Shown here: in pieces, positions 52,233 to 61,114 of the stretch | Position numbering within the stretch: position 1 is the stretch's first letter | Layout of the letters: every line of letters starts with the position of its first letter | Assembly: GCA_035362715.1 (NCBI GenBank) | Contig: DAOSDU010000006.1 | Span: 1-64,000, forward strand | DNA length: 64,000 nucleotides | Source of the DNA: Methanofastidiosum sp. | GTDB lineage: Archaea > Methanobacteriota_B > Thermococci > Methanofastidiosales > Methanofastidiosaceae | Reading direction: 5' to 3' | Position numbers and translations under genes: made by a program | Notes under the pieces: model-generated | The model's database searches: none | What the model saw: the letters and a program-made list of their open reading frames with translations, nothing else | Told to the model about the DNA's origin: nothing

Positions 52233-52877
52233 ATGAAAAGAATATTAGTTATAATTATAGGAATGCTAATATTATTTGCTGGCTGTACTTCTCAGCCAAA
52301 CACGAACACAAATAATAATACGAACAATGATAATAATCAAACTAATGGAACTCAGACAAAAACACTTTACGAACAAGTAGCAGAAGAAGCTATTTGCCCA
52401 TGCAGCACGCTTTTTAATTTAAAAGACTGTAAACAATATTTCCCAGATTGCCAGTATACCCTAATCGTTGATGCTACTATAAATAACATGATTTCCGAGG
52501 GTAAAACAAAAGACCAGATACTGAAAGCTGTTGATCAATACAATACTGGGATAATTGAAGGAAAATTAAACGAATTCAGAAGATCACAAGATGAAAATAG
52601 GGTAATAGTACTTTATTTCAAATCTTCACTTTGTGAAATATGCCATGAGAAAGAGCCAGTTTTAGATGAAATAAAGGAAAAATACAAGGAAAAGATTGAT
52701 ATTTACGAATTTGATAGGATAAATGACGGAGTAATATTCGACTATTTTGTTGTTGATAGAATCCCAAGTATAGTCTTTTTTGACGGAAAATCAAGACTTA
52801 ATGAGGTTCCTTTTAACAACATCAGCGTTGATGGAATAAGTTCATTATTAGATTTTACATTAGATAAAAAGAAATGA
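52233..52877 (+). CDS. Lipoprotein with CcmH-like cysteine segment and thioredoxin domain
   Basis: The lipobox is FAGC (Cys18), followed by an Asn/Thr-rich linker. A segment CPCSTLFNLKDCKQYFPDC (residues 55-73) and ATINNMISEGKTKDQILKAV resemble CcmH/PCYCGC-type domains, and a thioredoxin-like domain has CEIC (134-137) and a cis-Pro RIPSIVFF. The ATG at 52233 is favoured because GGTGGAGG (52219-52226) would touch the alternative ATG at 52227. The exact role is unknown; thiol exchange outside the membrane is likely. Confidence 0.75.
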   Translation: MKRILVIIIGMLILFAGCTSQPNTNTNNNTNNDNNQTNGTQTKTLYEQVAEEAICPCSTLFNLKDCKQYFPDCQYTLIVDATINNMISEGKTKDQILKAVDQYNTGIIEGKLNEFRRSQDENRVIVLYFKSSLCEICHEKEPVLDEIKEKYKEKIDIYEFDRINDGVIFDYFVVDRIPSIVFFDGKSRLNEVPFNNISVDGISSLLDFTLDKKK

Positions 52878-52939
52878 GCAACAATGGTTGATACCCAAAT
52901 ACTTTTAAATATCACTATTGTTAATAGGATGTGATAAAG

Positions 52940-53446
52940 ATGAAGATAGTTAGTATTATCGCCTTTATAATGGCGTTTGTACTTCTTATTTCGGGTATCT
53001 ATGGACTCAATATTGGGCCAGTTTCGCTTGAAGGTCGGCAGTATCAACAGGCAAATCAAATTGGGTCTTATATTTGTCTATCCTGTATTGGTCTGACGGG
53101 AAGCACGGTCAGCCATACATTAACTGATGATACCATTAATAGATTAAAAAAAATCGATTACCCTGTTAAAATATGGGTTTTTACATCAAACGATTGCCCA
53201 ACTTGCCCTGATGCAAAGGCCATAATACTTAATTTCACTGTTGAAAATCCCAACATATCTTTTGAAGAGATTAAACTTGAAACTCAAGGCCAATTTTTTG
53301 ATACATATGCCGTATCTGAACTTCCCTCAGTTATTTTCTTTAATAAAGACGGTATTGTTCTAAGGAAAGATAATTTTGTACATAAGGTCGTAGGAATAGA
53401 CAAATTGCAGGAGAGAGTAATAGAAGCAATTGAAATGGTGAGTTGA
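52940..53446 (+). CDS. Secreted or anchored thioredoxin-like protein with CLSC and CPTC
   Basis: An N-terminal hydrophobic helix (about 1-25) precedes CLSC (46-49) and a thioredoxin-fold domain with CPTC (86-89) and ELPSVIFF as cis-proline. The first CxxC lies outside the fold and could pass electrons to it. A TATA-like CTTTTAAATATC (about 52904-52915) suggests an extra internal promoter. Its stop overlaps the next gene's ATG (TGATG). Confidence 0.75.
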   Translation: MKIVSIIAFIMAFVLLISGIYGLNIGPVSLEGRQYQQANQIGSYICLSCIGLTGSTVSHTLTDDTINRLKKIDYPVKIWVFTSNDCPTCPDAKAIILNFTVENPNISFEEIKLETQGQFFDTYAVSELPSVIFFNKDGIVLRKDNFVHKVVGIDKLQERVIEAIEMVS

Positions 53447-55527
53447 TGGGCAAAATAAAACGTATTAGGACTATTTCCCAATCACTTTCTTTGATTCTAA
53501 TAAATCTTGGTTTCCTTGGGATTTTTTTAAAGCATCTTACAGTTCCAGCTTTCAATTGTTATGCTTGCCCCTGGGCCACAATAAGCTGCCCCATAGGATT
53601 ATTGCAGAATTTTGTAATGAACGGACAAGTCCCGACATATGTTTTGGGAACAATGGGTGCCGTATTTGTATTCGTTGGAAGTGCTTTCTGTGGATGGGTT
53701 TGCCCTTTTGGTTTTTTCCAAGACGCAATTGACTTTGTTAAAAATATATTTAAAAGGAAAGATAAAAAACCAAGAAAAAAGTCTCAAGCAAAGAATAATT
53801 CAAAAGATTTTTCTCTAATAAGTAGATTGATAGTTCTTGTAGCTACTTTAGTTCTTGCTATAAGATATGTTGATACCATATTCTGTAAATTATGCCCAAT
53901 AGGAACAATAGAAGCAACTTTTCCATATCAGATTGCTAATGGATTTTCGTATAATATCTGGCTAGGGGCCAGGATTGGTATACTTATATTCTTAATAATA
54001 ATGTTCTTCCTTATTAGCAGATTCTGGTGCAGGTATCTATGCCCCATAGGTGCTCTGGCCGGACCTTCTAATAAGATAAGTCTTCTAAAGTTATATCACA
54101 ACGGCGATAATTGTAATGGATGTAATATATGTAAAGATGTATGCCCCCTAGACATAGATGTTGTAAAAGACCTAAACTCGACAAGATGCACAAGATGTGC
54201 AGATTGTGTTGATAAATGTCCAAAGGGTCATCTGGCATTTGGTCTTGATATATTTGGCCTTGTTGCAATTTCTCCTTTTAAAAAGAAAAAGCCAAAAGTA
54301 GTTGAAAAGAAACTTGTTACACCATCAACAGAAGGCATTCCTGGTGCAGAAACACCAAAAGACTCAGAAGCGATCCCGCCTGAAGAGGAAGTTGATGTAC
54401 TAGATGAATTCAAATACAGAGAAAAGGGCACACTTGTTGAGAGGCCTGCATATATGGGATTCAAAAAAGGGGAGAGAGTATATCTACCTTATGAAGAAGT
54501 AAAAAAGATAGGTGTTAGGCCACCTAAAACTTCATTGTCTGTTCTTTTGAAACAGTATTCCGAAGGGCGCCTAGCTGAAGATTACGATACTCCTGAAGCT
54601 TTTGTAGAAGAAAAGATAGAGGAAAAACTGAAAGATGTTCCTAAATCAATTCCAAAGGAAGAAGTAGATAGAAAACATTTTGAAAAGTTTAGGATTCCAA
54701 AAAGAACAGAATTACATTTAGAGCATCTAAAATATTTACAAGAACTCGATGTACCTATGGACGTAAAAGCGATAGCAAATAACAGCAATGAAGTTCCTGC
54801 CGTATTACTTGCTATTGTTGATGCGTCTGATAAGATTAACTTCGAGTATATCAATGCAAGAGACAAAAGAGCAGAATGGTACTATCAGGATAATCTACCT
54901 TCTGTCTATATCAATGGAAAATATTACAATGGATCATTTTCTGAAGATGAATTAATTTACAAGATAAAAACTGAAAGATATATAATTGAAAATGTCAGCC
55001 TGATAATTGATTATACAAAATGTATTGGATGCAATGCTCAGAGCTGTAAAAAATCATGTGATATTTTCAAGAAGATTCCAATATTGGACGAAGGGTATGG
55101 GGTATACCCCCTTTCAAACATTGGGTGCTCTCTTTGTGGGAAGTGCATCATAGAATGTGATAGAGGCGGAGTTTCTTTTATCTTTGGAGAAAAACTTGTA
55201 ACAGATCCCAACTTCAGTATCGAAATGATTAAGAAAAATAATGAACTAATTTCAACAATCTACCCTGAAACAGTTTTGCTGTTCCTTGAAAAGAATAAGA
55301 AGCATTCAAATAGGGCACTTAATTTCACAATTGCATTATCATACCTTTCACATGGTAAACTTTCATATCAAATAGTTGACGTTGCTAAAAATCAGGAAGC
55401 AGTTTTAAAGCGAAAGATTGGAGCAATACCGTGCTTTTGGGTATCAGACAACGTGCAAATTGCAGGTATGGTTTCTGAAGCATCAATATTAGCATTTATA
55501 CGAAAGATCTCAAAGTGGAAAGGATGA
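53446..55527 (+). CDS. Fused membrane polyferredoxin (NapH/CcoG-like) with thioredoxin-like and second ferredoxin domains
   Basis: The 693-residue protein has about five membrane helices with Cys motifs CYAC (38-41), CGWVCP (82-87), CKLCP (147-151), CRYLCP (195-200), then 2x[4Fe-4S] motifs CNGCNICKDVCP and CTRCADCVDKCP (about 223-258). A charged linker (about 280-450) leads to a thioredoxin-like segment lacking CxxC (NLPSVYINGKYYNGS), another cysteine cluster (CIGCNAQSCKKSC ... CSLCGKCIIEC), and a second thioredoxin-like tail (IGAIPCFWVSDN). It probably moves electrons across or along the membrane. I know no characterised protein with this layout. Confidence 0.8.
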   Translation: MGKIKRIRTISQSLSLILINLGFLGIFLKHLTVPAFNCYACPWATISCPIGLLQNFVMNGQVPTYVLGTMGAVFVFVGSAFCGWVCPFGFFQDAIDFVKNIFKRKDKKPRKKSQAKNNSKDFSLISRLIVLVATLVLAIRYVDTIFCKLCPIGTIEATFPYQIANGFSYNIWLGARIGILIFLIIMFFLISRFWCRYLCPIGALAGPSNKISLLKLYHNGDNCNGCNICKDVCPLDIDVVKDLNSTRCTRCADCVDKCPKGHLAFGLDIFGLVAISPFKKKKPKVVEKKLVTPSTEGIPGAETPKDSEAIPPEEEVDVLDEFKYREKGTLVERPAYMGFKKGERVYLPYEEVKKIGVRPPKTSLSVLLKQYSEGRLAEDYDTPEAFVEEKIEEKLKDVPKSIPKEEVDRKHFEKFRIPKRTELHLEHLKYLQELDVPMDVKAIANNSNEVPAVLLAIVDASDKINFEYINARDKRAEWYYQDNLPSVYINGKYYNGSFSEDELIYKIKTERYIIENVSLIIDYTKCIGCNAQSCKKSCDIFKKIPILDEGYGVYPLSNIGCSLCGKCIIECDRGGVSFIFGEKLVTDPNFSIEMIKKNNELISTIYPETVLLFLEKNKKHSNRALNFTIALSYLSHGKLSYQIVDVAKNQEAVLKRKIGAIPCFWVSDNVQIAGMVSEASILAFIRKISKWKG

Positions 55528-56291
55528 ATCTAGTTGAGTTGTTGATAGTTGGGGCTATTCAGGGATTTTTAGAATTTTTACCTGTTTCAAGTTCAGGAAA
55601 TGTATCTTTAATACTCATGAATTTCTTAAAACTTACACCTTCTGAAAGTTTTTCTTTATCTATATTCCTCCATCTGGGCACTCTTCTTGCAGTATTAGTC
55701 TATTTTAGAAATGACATCATAAATATTTTAAAAAACATCAAGACTGATAAAACATCACATTTTTTGATAGTTTCTACTATTCTTACCGGAGTAGTGGGTG
55801 TTCCAATATACATCGTATTAAAATCTATTTTTGAAAACATTCAGCTAGATATTGGAAATATAATTATCGGCCTATTTCTTATTGCGACGGGGATTATCTT
55901 GAAGTATAGGTCAAAATCAGGATTTAAAAAGGTGGAAGATTCAAACATTTGGGATATGATAGTTGCCGGGGTGGCTCAGGGTATCTCTATAATACCTGGA
56001 ATATCAAGATCCGGTTTTACTCTTGCAGCTTTGTTAGGGCGAGATTTTGATAAAGAAGAGGCTTTAAGAATCTCTTTTTTAATGTCAATGCCAGCAATTA
56101 TTGGTGGGATTATCTTAGAAGCAAATGACATTACATTAGTAGCAAATACTTATCCCGCATTAATTAGCGCATTTATTACATCTATTATAGTAATCAAGTT
56201 ATTGTTAGAGTTTGCAAAAAGATTAAATTTTTCTTATTTTTGTATTGGGCTTGGGGCAATAACAGTGGTTATATCCTTACTTATTCTTTAA
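55524..56291 (+). CDS. uppP: Undecaprenyl-diphosphatase family protein (UppP/BacA)
   Basis: The first motif is QGFLEFLPVSSSGN (residues 13-26) and the second PGISRSGFT, the family's two signature loops; multiple membrane helices fill the rest. The usual His in SSSGH is Asn here. It hydrolyses C55-PP in bacteria; archaeal members presumably act on dolichyl- or other polyprenyl-PP. Its ATG overlaps the stop of the polyferredoxin gene by 4 bp, so it is co-translated with that operon. It is convergent and overlaps the next gene by 15 bp. Confidence 0.85.
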   Translation: MNLVELLIVGAIQGFLEFLPVSSSGNVSLILMNFLKLTPSESFSLSIFLHLGTLLAVLVYFRNDIINILKNIKTDKTSHFLIVSTILTGVVGVPIYIVLKSIFENIQLDIGNIIIGLFLIATGIILKYRSKSGFKKVEDSNIWDMIVAGVAQGISIIPGISRSGFTLAALLGRDFDKEEALRISFLMSMPAIIGGIILEANDITLVANTYPALISAFITSIIVIKLLLEFAKRLNFSYFCIGLGAITVVISLLIL

Positions 56292-57032
56292 AATTAGATA
56301 TATAATATCTCCAGATTTGAGGTTCAACATAGAGTTTGCATCTCCAAGATATTTTGATATTTCAAGATGACCTGATGAAGAGTATAAAGCAAGCAACTCT
56401 AGATTTTTTCCTTCTTCATAGTGAGTAAGAACTGGAATTCTAATATTGGATAGCTCAATTTCTTTTATGTTTGCATCTTCTTTTTTCATATTTAGGATAA
56501 TGTTCCCAAATGAATCCACGTACAAAACAGTTAGCAATGCGCAGTCTTTGCTAATTTCCTTCTTAAAAGGAAGACAAGTTATTTGATCTTTCTTTTCCAG
56601 AAAATCCGTATCGCCAATATCTATAAATGCGGCAGTTGGGGCAAATATATCTCTGCCGTGAAAAGTATTAGAATAATTAGTAATTCCATATTCAAGTAAT
56701 CTTTGATTCAGTTTGTTAACATTTATTTTGAAGACTTCGCCTTTTAGTAGGGAAAAAATACCATTGTCGGGCCCGACAAATGTATGGCCATCACAATTTA
56801 ATACTATAGATTCTCTTTGACTTCCAACACCTGGATCAACTACAACAATATGGATTGTTCCTTTGGGAAAATATGAATATGAACTAGATATCACAAATGC
56901 AGCGTCATATATCGACTGCCTTTTTATCTTATGAGTGATATCAATAATTTTAGCCTTGGGATTAATTTTGTAGATTGGGCCTTTGATTTGGCCGGCGTAA
57001 AAATCATCGAAATCAGTAGTCAATGAAATCAT
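56277..57032 (-). CDS. SAM hydrolase/hydroxide adenosyltransferase family (DUF62)
   Basis: SLTTDFDDFYAGQIKGPIYKINP at the N-terminus, VVDPGVGSQRESIVLNCDGHTFVGPDNGIFSLL and FHGRDIFAPTAAFI are family blocks. The studied members convert SAM and water to adenosine and methionine. The length is 251 residues. It is divergent from the Phr-like gene. Confidence 0.9.
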   Translation of the reverse strand: MISLTTDFDDFYAGQIKGPIYKINPKAKIIDITHKIKRQSIYDAAFVISSSYSYFPKGTIHIVVVDPGVGSQRESIVLNCDGHTFVGPDNGIFSLLKGEVFKINVNKLNQRLLEYGITNYSNTFHGRDIFAPTAAFIDIGDTDFLEKKDQITCLPFKKEISKDCALLTVLYVDSFGNIILNMKKEDANIKEIELSNIRIPVLTHYEEGKNLELLALYSSSGHLEISKYLGDANSMLNLKSGDIIYLILKNK

Positions 57033-57113
57033 GAATAAAATTATCTCCTGTACCTATTAAATTTATGTATATAAAAAAAGAATCTCGACCATTGTATAAT
57101 CTAATTGCGAAAC

Positions 57114-57139
57114 ATTTAAATAAGTTAACTAATAGTTAA
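57114..57139 (+). promoter_or_regulatory. Promoter/operator of the Phr-like regulator
   Basis: ATTTAAATA (57114-57122, with a CGAAA upstream as possible BRE) is directly followed by TAAGTTAACTAATAGTTAA (57121-57139), whose core TTAACTA-A-TAGTTAA (57125-57139) is a perfect inverted repeat. The site lies between TATA box and predicted start of transcription, as expected for autorepression. The cdc48 promoter carries the same element. Confidence 0.6.
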
Positions 57140-57153
57140 GTTATAGTGAAAGA

Positions 57154-57807
57154 ATGGCAACGACAGAAGAAATATTTGATATTCTAGGGAATCAAACAAG
57201 GAGAATGATACTTGAGATGCTAGCTACATCCCCTTGTTATACGACAGAGATAGCTGAGAGGCTAGAAATCGGTCAAAAGGCCATTAATGAACATCTTAAG
57301 ATAATGCAAGATCTAGGGCTAATAGATCTGTTTGTTTTAAAACAGAAAAGAGGAAGCCCCAGGAAATACTTTAAGATAAAAGACAATATAAGAATGGAGC
57401 TTTTTGTTGCACCAAGAGTGTTTGATGCATCTTTTAAAACTGAAGAAATTGATATGGAATCGATTTTTGAAAGATATCCAGAATACAAGTCCTTTTATGA
57501 AGAAATTAAGTTTGATTCGGAGATTAGAATAATTGGTAGGTTGAAAGAAAATCTTGATTACCTCAAAAATGAATTAGTTGAAATTGATAATGCAAAAGCA
57601 TTCATAGAAAGGTCTATTTCTGAAGTAAAGGAGACTATTTTAAAAACTATAGAAGACCTTAATCTTAGAGAAAAAGAGAAAAAAGTTCTTATTGAGATTG
57701 TATTAAAAGAATCTTATTCTCCTCAAGGTATTGCTGATAGCTTAAACTTAGAATTAGAAGAAGTAGTTGATTCTATTAAAATACTTAGAGAAAAGGGAGT
57801 TTTATAG
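57154..57807 (+). CDS. ArsR-type winged-helix regulator resembling heat-shock repressor Phr
   Basis: The N-terminal winged helix (IFDILGNQTRRMILEMLA ... LEIGQKAINEHLKIMQDLGLI ... RGSPRKYFKI) closely resembles Pyrococcus Phr as I remember it, including the GQKA and RGRPRKYY-like motifs. The C-terminal half is helical and may dimerise. Phr represses hsp20, an AAA+ ATPase and its own gene. Here its own promoter and the cdc48 promoter share a 19-bp palindromic element. The length is 217 residues. Confidence 0.85.
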   Translation: MATTEEIFDILGNQTRRMILEMLATSPCYTTEIAERLEIGQKAINEHLKIMQDLGLIDLFVLKQKRGSPRKYFKIKDNIRMELFVAPRVFDASFKTEEIDMESIFERYPEYKSFYEEIKFDSEIRIIGRLKENLDYLKNELVEIDNAKAFIERSISEVKETILKTIEDLNLREKEKKVLIEIVLKESYSPQGIADSLNLELEEVVDSIKILREKGVL

Positions 57808-57853
57808 GATAATTTTTTATATTATCTTAATATAACTCCAGCAGGTGCTATGA

Positions 57854-59293
57854 ATGGCCGAAGATCTTGGAGTTACCATTTCTAGAGATGAGGATTTTTC
57901 TGAATGGTACAATCAAATTGTTGTAAAAGCAGGTCTTGCTGATTATTCTCCCATTAAGGGATGTATGGTAATAAAACCATACGGTTATGCAATATGGGAA
58001 AGTATTAAGGATTTTCTTGACAAGAGAATAAAGAATACAGGTCATGAAAATGCATATTTTCCCTTATTTATTCCTGAAGAATTTTTTGAGATGGAAAAAG
58101 AGCATGTTGAAGGATTCACACCTGAAGTTGCATGGGTGACTCATGGTGGGGACACACCTCTTGAAAGAAAACTTGCTATAAGGCCAACTTCTGAAACTAT
58201 TATGTACTCAATGTATGCCAAATGGATAAGAAGCTGGCGCGACCTTCCTTTATTGATAAATCAATGGGCTAATGTAGTTAGATGGGAAACAAAAATGACG
58301 AAACTTTTCATAAGAACTAGGGAATTCTTATGGCAAGAGGGACACACTGCCCACGCTACAAAGGAAGAAGCTGAGGAAGAAGTAAAAAAAATGCTTGGTA
58401 TTTATAGGGAAGTAATGGAAGATTTACTTGCAATCCCAACAATACCAGGGTATAAAACTGACAATGAAAAGTTTGCAGGTGCAGTCTACACTATGACTGT
58501 TGAATCCTTGATGGCGGATAAAAAGGCGATGCAGGCAGGTACGTCTCACCTTTTAGGCCAGCATTTCTCTAAAGCCTTTGGTATTATGTTTGAAGACAAG
58601 GATAAAGAAAAGAAGTACGTCTGGCAAACTTCGTGGGGAATGACCACTAGAACAGTAGGTACTCTTGTAATGGTCCACAGTGACAATAAAGGCCTTATAT
58701 TACCGCCAAGAGCAGCCCCAATCAAGATCGTTATTGTGCCAATTATATTTAAAGATGGTAAAGAAGAAGTGATTGCACGATGCAAGGAAGTTCAAGAGTT
58801 ACTTGGAAAGAAATACAAAGTAAAGTTAGACGACAGAGAAGGGTATACTGCAGGCTTTAAATTCAATGAATGGGAATTAAAAGGAATCCCAATTAGGATA
58901 GAGATAGGGCCACGAGATGTAAAAGAGAATAAAGTAGTTGTCGTAAGACGTGACAACGCCCAAAAAATCTTTTTGCATATGGACAATCTTGGCCAAGAAA
59001 TAGACAGGATCCTTGAAGATATCCAGAACACTCTTTTCACAAATGCTAAAGAGTTTTTAGAAAAAAATACATTTTTACCTAAAGACTACAATGAATTATC
59101 GGATATACTAAACAATCAAAAAGGAATGGCAAAGATTAGCTGGTGCGAAAGGGGATGTTGCGAAGAAAAGATAAAAGACGAAACAGGCGCAACTTCTTGT
59201 TGCATACCTCTAGACCAGAATGGATTAGAGAAAAAATGCATTGTGTGCGGCCAAGAAGCAAAGAAAGTTATCCTGTTTGCCAAGCATTATTGA
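57854..59293 (+). CDS. proS: Prolyl-tRNA synthetase (archaeal/eukaryotic type)
   Basis: The class II motifs are in SPIKGCMVIKPYGYAIWE, LAIRPTSETIMYSMYAKWIRSWRDLPL, REFLWQEGHTAHATKEEA and GTSHLLGQHFSKAFGI. The C-terminal domain has CERGCCEEKIK and CIVCGQEAK, the zinc-binding tail of this type. It has 479 residues. A GGTGC ribosome binding site precedes the start. Confidence 0.96.
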   Translation: MAEDLGVTISRDEDFSEWYNQIVVKAGLADYSPIKGCMVIKPYGYAIWESIKDFLDKRIKNTGHENAYFPLFIPEEFFEMEKEHVEGFTPEVAWVTHGGDTPLERKLAIRPTSETIMYSMYAKWIRSWRDLPLLINQWANVVRWETKMTKLFIRTREFLWQEGHTAHATKEEAEEEVKKMLGIYREVMEDLLAIPTIPGYKTDNEKFAGAVYTMTVESLMADKKAMQAGTSHLLGQHFSKAFGIMFEDKDKEKKYVWQTSWGMTTRTVGTLVMVHSDNKGLILPPRAAPIKIVIVPIIFKDGKEEVIARCKEVQELLGKKYKVKLDDREGYTAGFKFNEWELKGIPIRIEIGPRDVKENKVVVVRRDNAQKIFLHMDNLGQEIDRILEDIQNTLFTNAKEFLEKNTFLPKDYNELSDILNNQKGMAKISWCERGCCEEKIKDETGATSCCIPLDQNGLEKKCIVCGQEAKKVILFAKHY

Positions 59294-60996
59294 AGGATCT
59301 TTGACATATAAGGCCCTTCTTTTTTATATTTAAATTTTCTATAGTATTCTCTTGCTCCAATGCCAGAAATTATTACCATCTTGTTTAAATCCAAATCTTC
59401 TTTTGCAATTCTTTCTGCTTCAAGCAATAATTTTCTTCCGTATCCCTGATGCTGCCAACCAGATTCCTTTTTATCGCCTATACTGATAAGGCCACCATAG
59501 ACGTGAAGCTCTCTTATTAATCCAGTTGAAACTTTGGATATCTCTTTTCTATGTGCAAATTCTGAAGGTTTTCTTAATCTAGCATATCCAATCAAGATGT
59601 CCCTCTTGACATCTTCAAAACTGATAAAGTACTCTACCCCTTCTGAAGCCTCATAGCTTTCAGTCAGTAACTTAATGTTTTGAAGCTCTGGATAAATTCC
59701 TTCTTTGTGCGCTTTTCTTCCGACTTCCCTGCATCTGACACATTTGCACTGTATATTTCTTATTTTCAATTCTTCTTCAATCATCTGCCCGAGGTTAGAG
59801 CGTTTCACTCCAGCTTGGACAAGTGTAGATGGTATATCCCTCTGTATCCTCATGGTTCTTACCCATTTTGGCATGAACTCCTTGATCTTCAGTATAAGCT
59901 CCATTGCTTCTTCTGTAGTGTAAGGTACATATTCACCTTTTTTCCACATGTCGTATAATTCCGTTCCTTCTAGAACAAGACATGAATAGAACTTCACCAT
60001 ATCAGGCATGAATAATTTGTTAGAGAATATTGTTCTAAAAGTATCTATGTCTTTTTCAAATGAAGACCCAGGTAATCCAGGCATCATATGATAGTTTATC
60101 TTAAATCCAGAGTCCTTTAGGATTCTTGTAGCTTGAACGACATCGTTAACTGTGTGGCCTCGATTAACTTTTTGGTATATTTCCTCAGAGATAATTTGAA
60201 CGCCTAGTTCAACTCTAGTGCCACCATAAGAGAGCATCCTATCACAGTGAACTTCCTTTGCCCAGTCAGGCCTTGTTTCAAAGGTCATCCCAATGCATCT
60301 TATTTTTGATTTTTCATTAATTTTTTGAGCTTTGTCCAGAGTTAGTGGTTCATCTGCTAGGATATAAGATGCAAAATCATTAGAACTATTTTTTTGGCCA
60401 AATCTATTCTCTAGAGAAGTAATAACATAATTAACATCAAACATATTGTCTAAACTTGTTTCATCTGCATCAGGGTCAAAATAATTCATTGCATTTAGGC
60501 ATTCTCTAATGAAATATTCTTGATAATCAAAAGATTGTGAGGGAAAGGTTCCTCCCATTATAATTAGTTCAACTTTATCTATTTCATGGCCTGTGTTATA
60601 CAGCTGTTTTAATCTATGAAATGTTTGAAGAAATGGGTGAAATTTAAAATTAATGGCCCTCATTGTTGCAGGTTCTTTCCCAGTATAGCTTTGAGGCGTA
60701 TTAACAGCGTCCCCTGGACAGTATATGCATCTCCCATGCGGACATTTGCTAGGTAAAGGCATTACTGCTATGACTGCTACCCCTGACATAGTCCTTATTG
60801 GCCTTTTAATTAGAATCTTCACAAACTCTTCTTGCCTATCTTTAAGATATTCTAAAATGTCTGAATTTCTAGGGGTTCTATCCAAGTTAAAGGCACTTGA
60901 AATTTCTGATTTCTTTAGCTCAAGTTCTCTGGAATTCTTTATTTTTCCTTCTAAGAACTCTTCAGATAGCTTCTTACATGCCCCTTTATAGTTCAT
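59287..60996 (-). CDS. elp3: Elp3: tRNA U34 modification enzyme (radical SAM plus GNAT)
   Basis: The radical SAM motif is CPHGRCIYCPGDAVNTPQSY (about residues 84-103). The middle has MTFETRPDWAKEVHCDRMLSYGGTRVELGVQ, and the C-terminal GNAT domain has LIRELHVYGGL ... GWQHQGYGRKLLLEAERIA. It carries out 5-carboxymethyl modification of wobble uridine in tRNA. At 569 residues it is full length. Its end overlaps proS by 7 bp (convergent). Confidence 0.96.
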   Translation of the reverse strand: MNYKGACKKLSEEFLEGKIKNSRELELKKSEISSAFNLDRTPRNSDILEYLKDRQEEFVKILIKRPIRTMSGVAVIAVMPLPSKCPHGRCIYCPGDAVNTPQSYTGKEPATMRAINFKFHPFLQTFHRLKQLYNTGHEIDKVELIIMGGTFPSQSFDYQEYFIRECLNAMNYFDPDADETSLDNMFDVNYVITSLENRFGQKNSSNDFASYILADEPLTLDKAQKINEKSKIRCIGMTFETRPDWAKEVHCDRMLSYGGTRVELGVQIISEEIYQKVNRGHTVNDVVQATRILKDSGFKINYHMMPGLPGSSFEKDIDTFRTIFSNKLFMPDMVKFYSCLVLEGTELYDMWKKGEYVPYTTEEAMELILKIKEFMPKWVRTMRIQRDIPSTLVQAGVKRSNLGQMIEEELKIRNIQCKCVRCREVGRKAHKEGIYPELQNIKLLTESYEASEGVEYFISFEDVKRDILIGYARLRKPSEFAHRKEISKVSTGLIRELHVYGGLISIGDKKESGWQHQGYGRKLLLEAERIAKEDLDLNKMVIISGIGAREYYRKFKYKKEGPYMSKILQ

Positions 60997-61032
60997 AATA
61001 TTTATTTTCTAGTTAGATTATTAAAATTGACT

Positions 61033-61092
61033 GTTTCATTTTCTGAAACTTTCGATAAAACCGTTTCAAGATAATGCTTTTATATTGTTTCA
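61033..61092 (+). promoter_or_regulatory. Iterated GTTTCA elements around the promoter at 61.1 kb
   Basis: GTTTCA occurs at 61033-61038, 61063-61068 and 61087-61092 and inverted as TGAAAC at 61044-61049; the first pair forms GTTTCA-N5-TGAAAC. A TATA-like CTTTTATATTG (61077-61087) lies among them and the gene starts at 61115. Confidence 0.45.
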
Positions 61093-61114
61093 AACAAGTA
61101 TATGTGTGGTAAAA

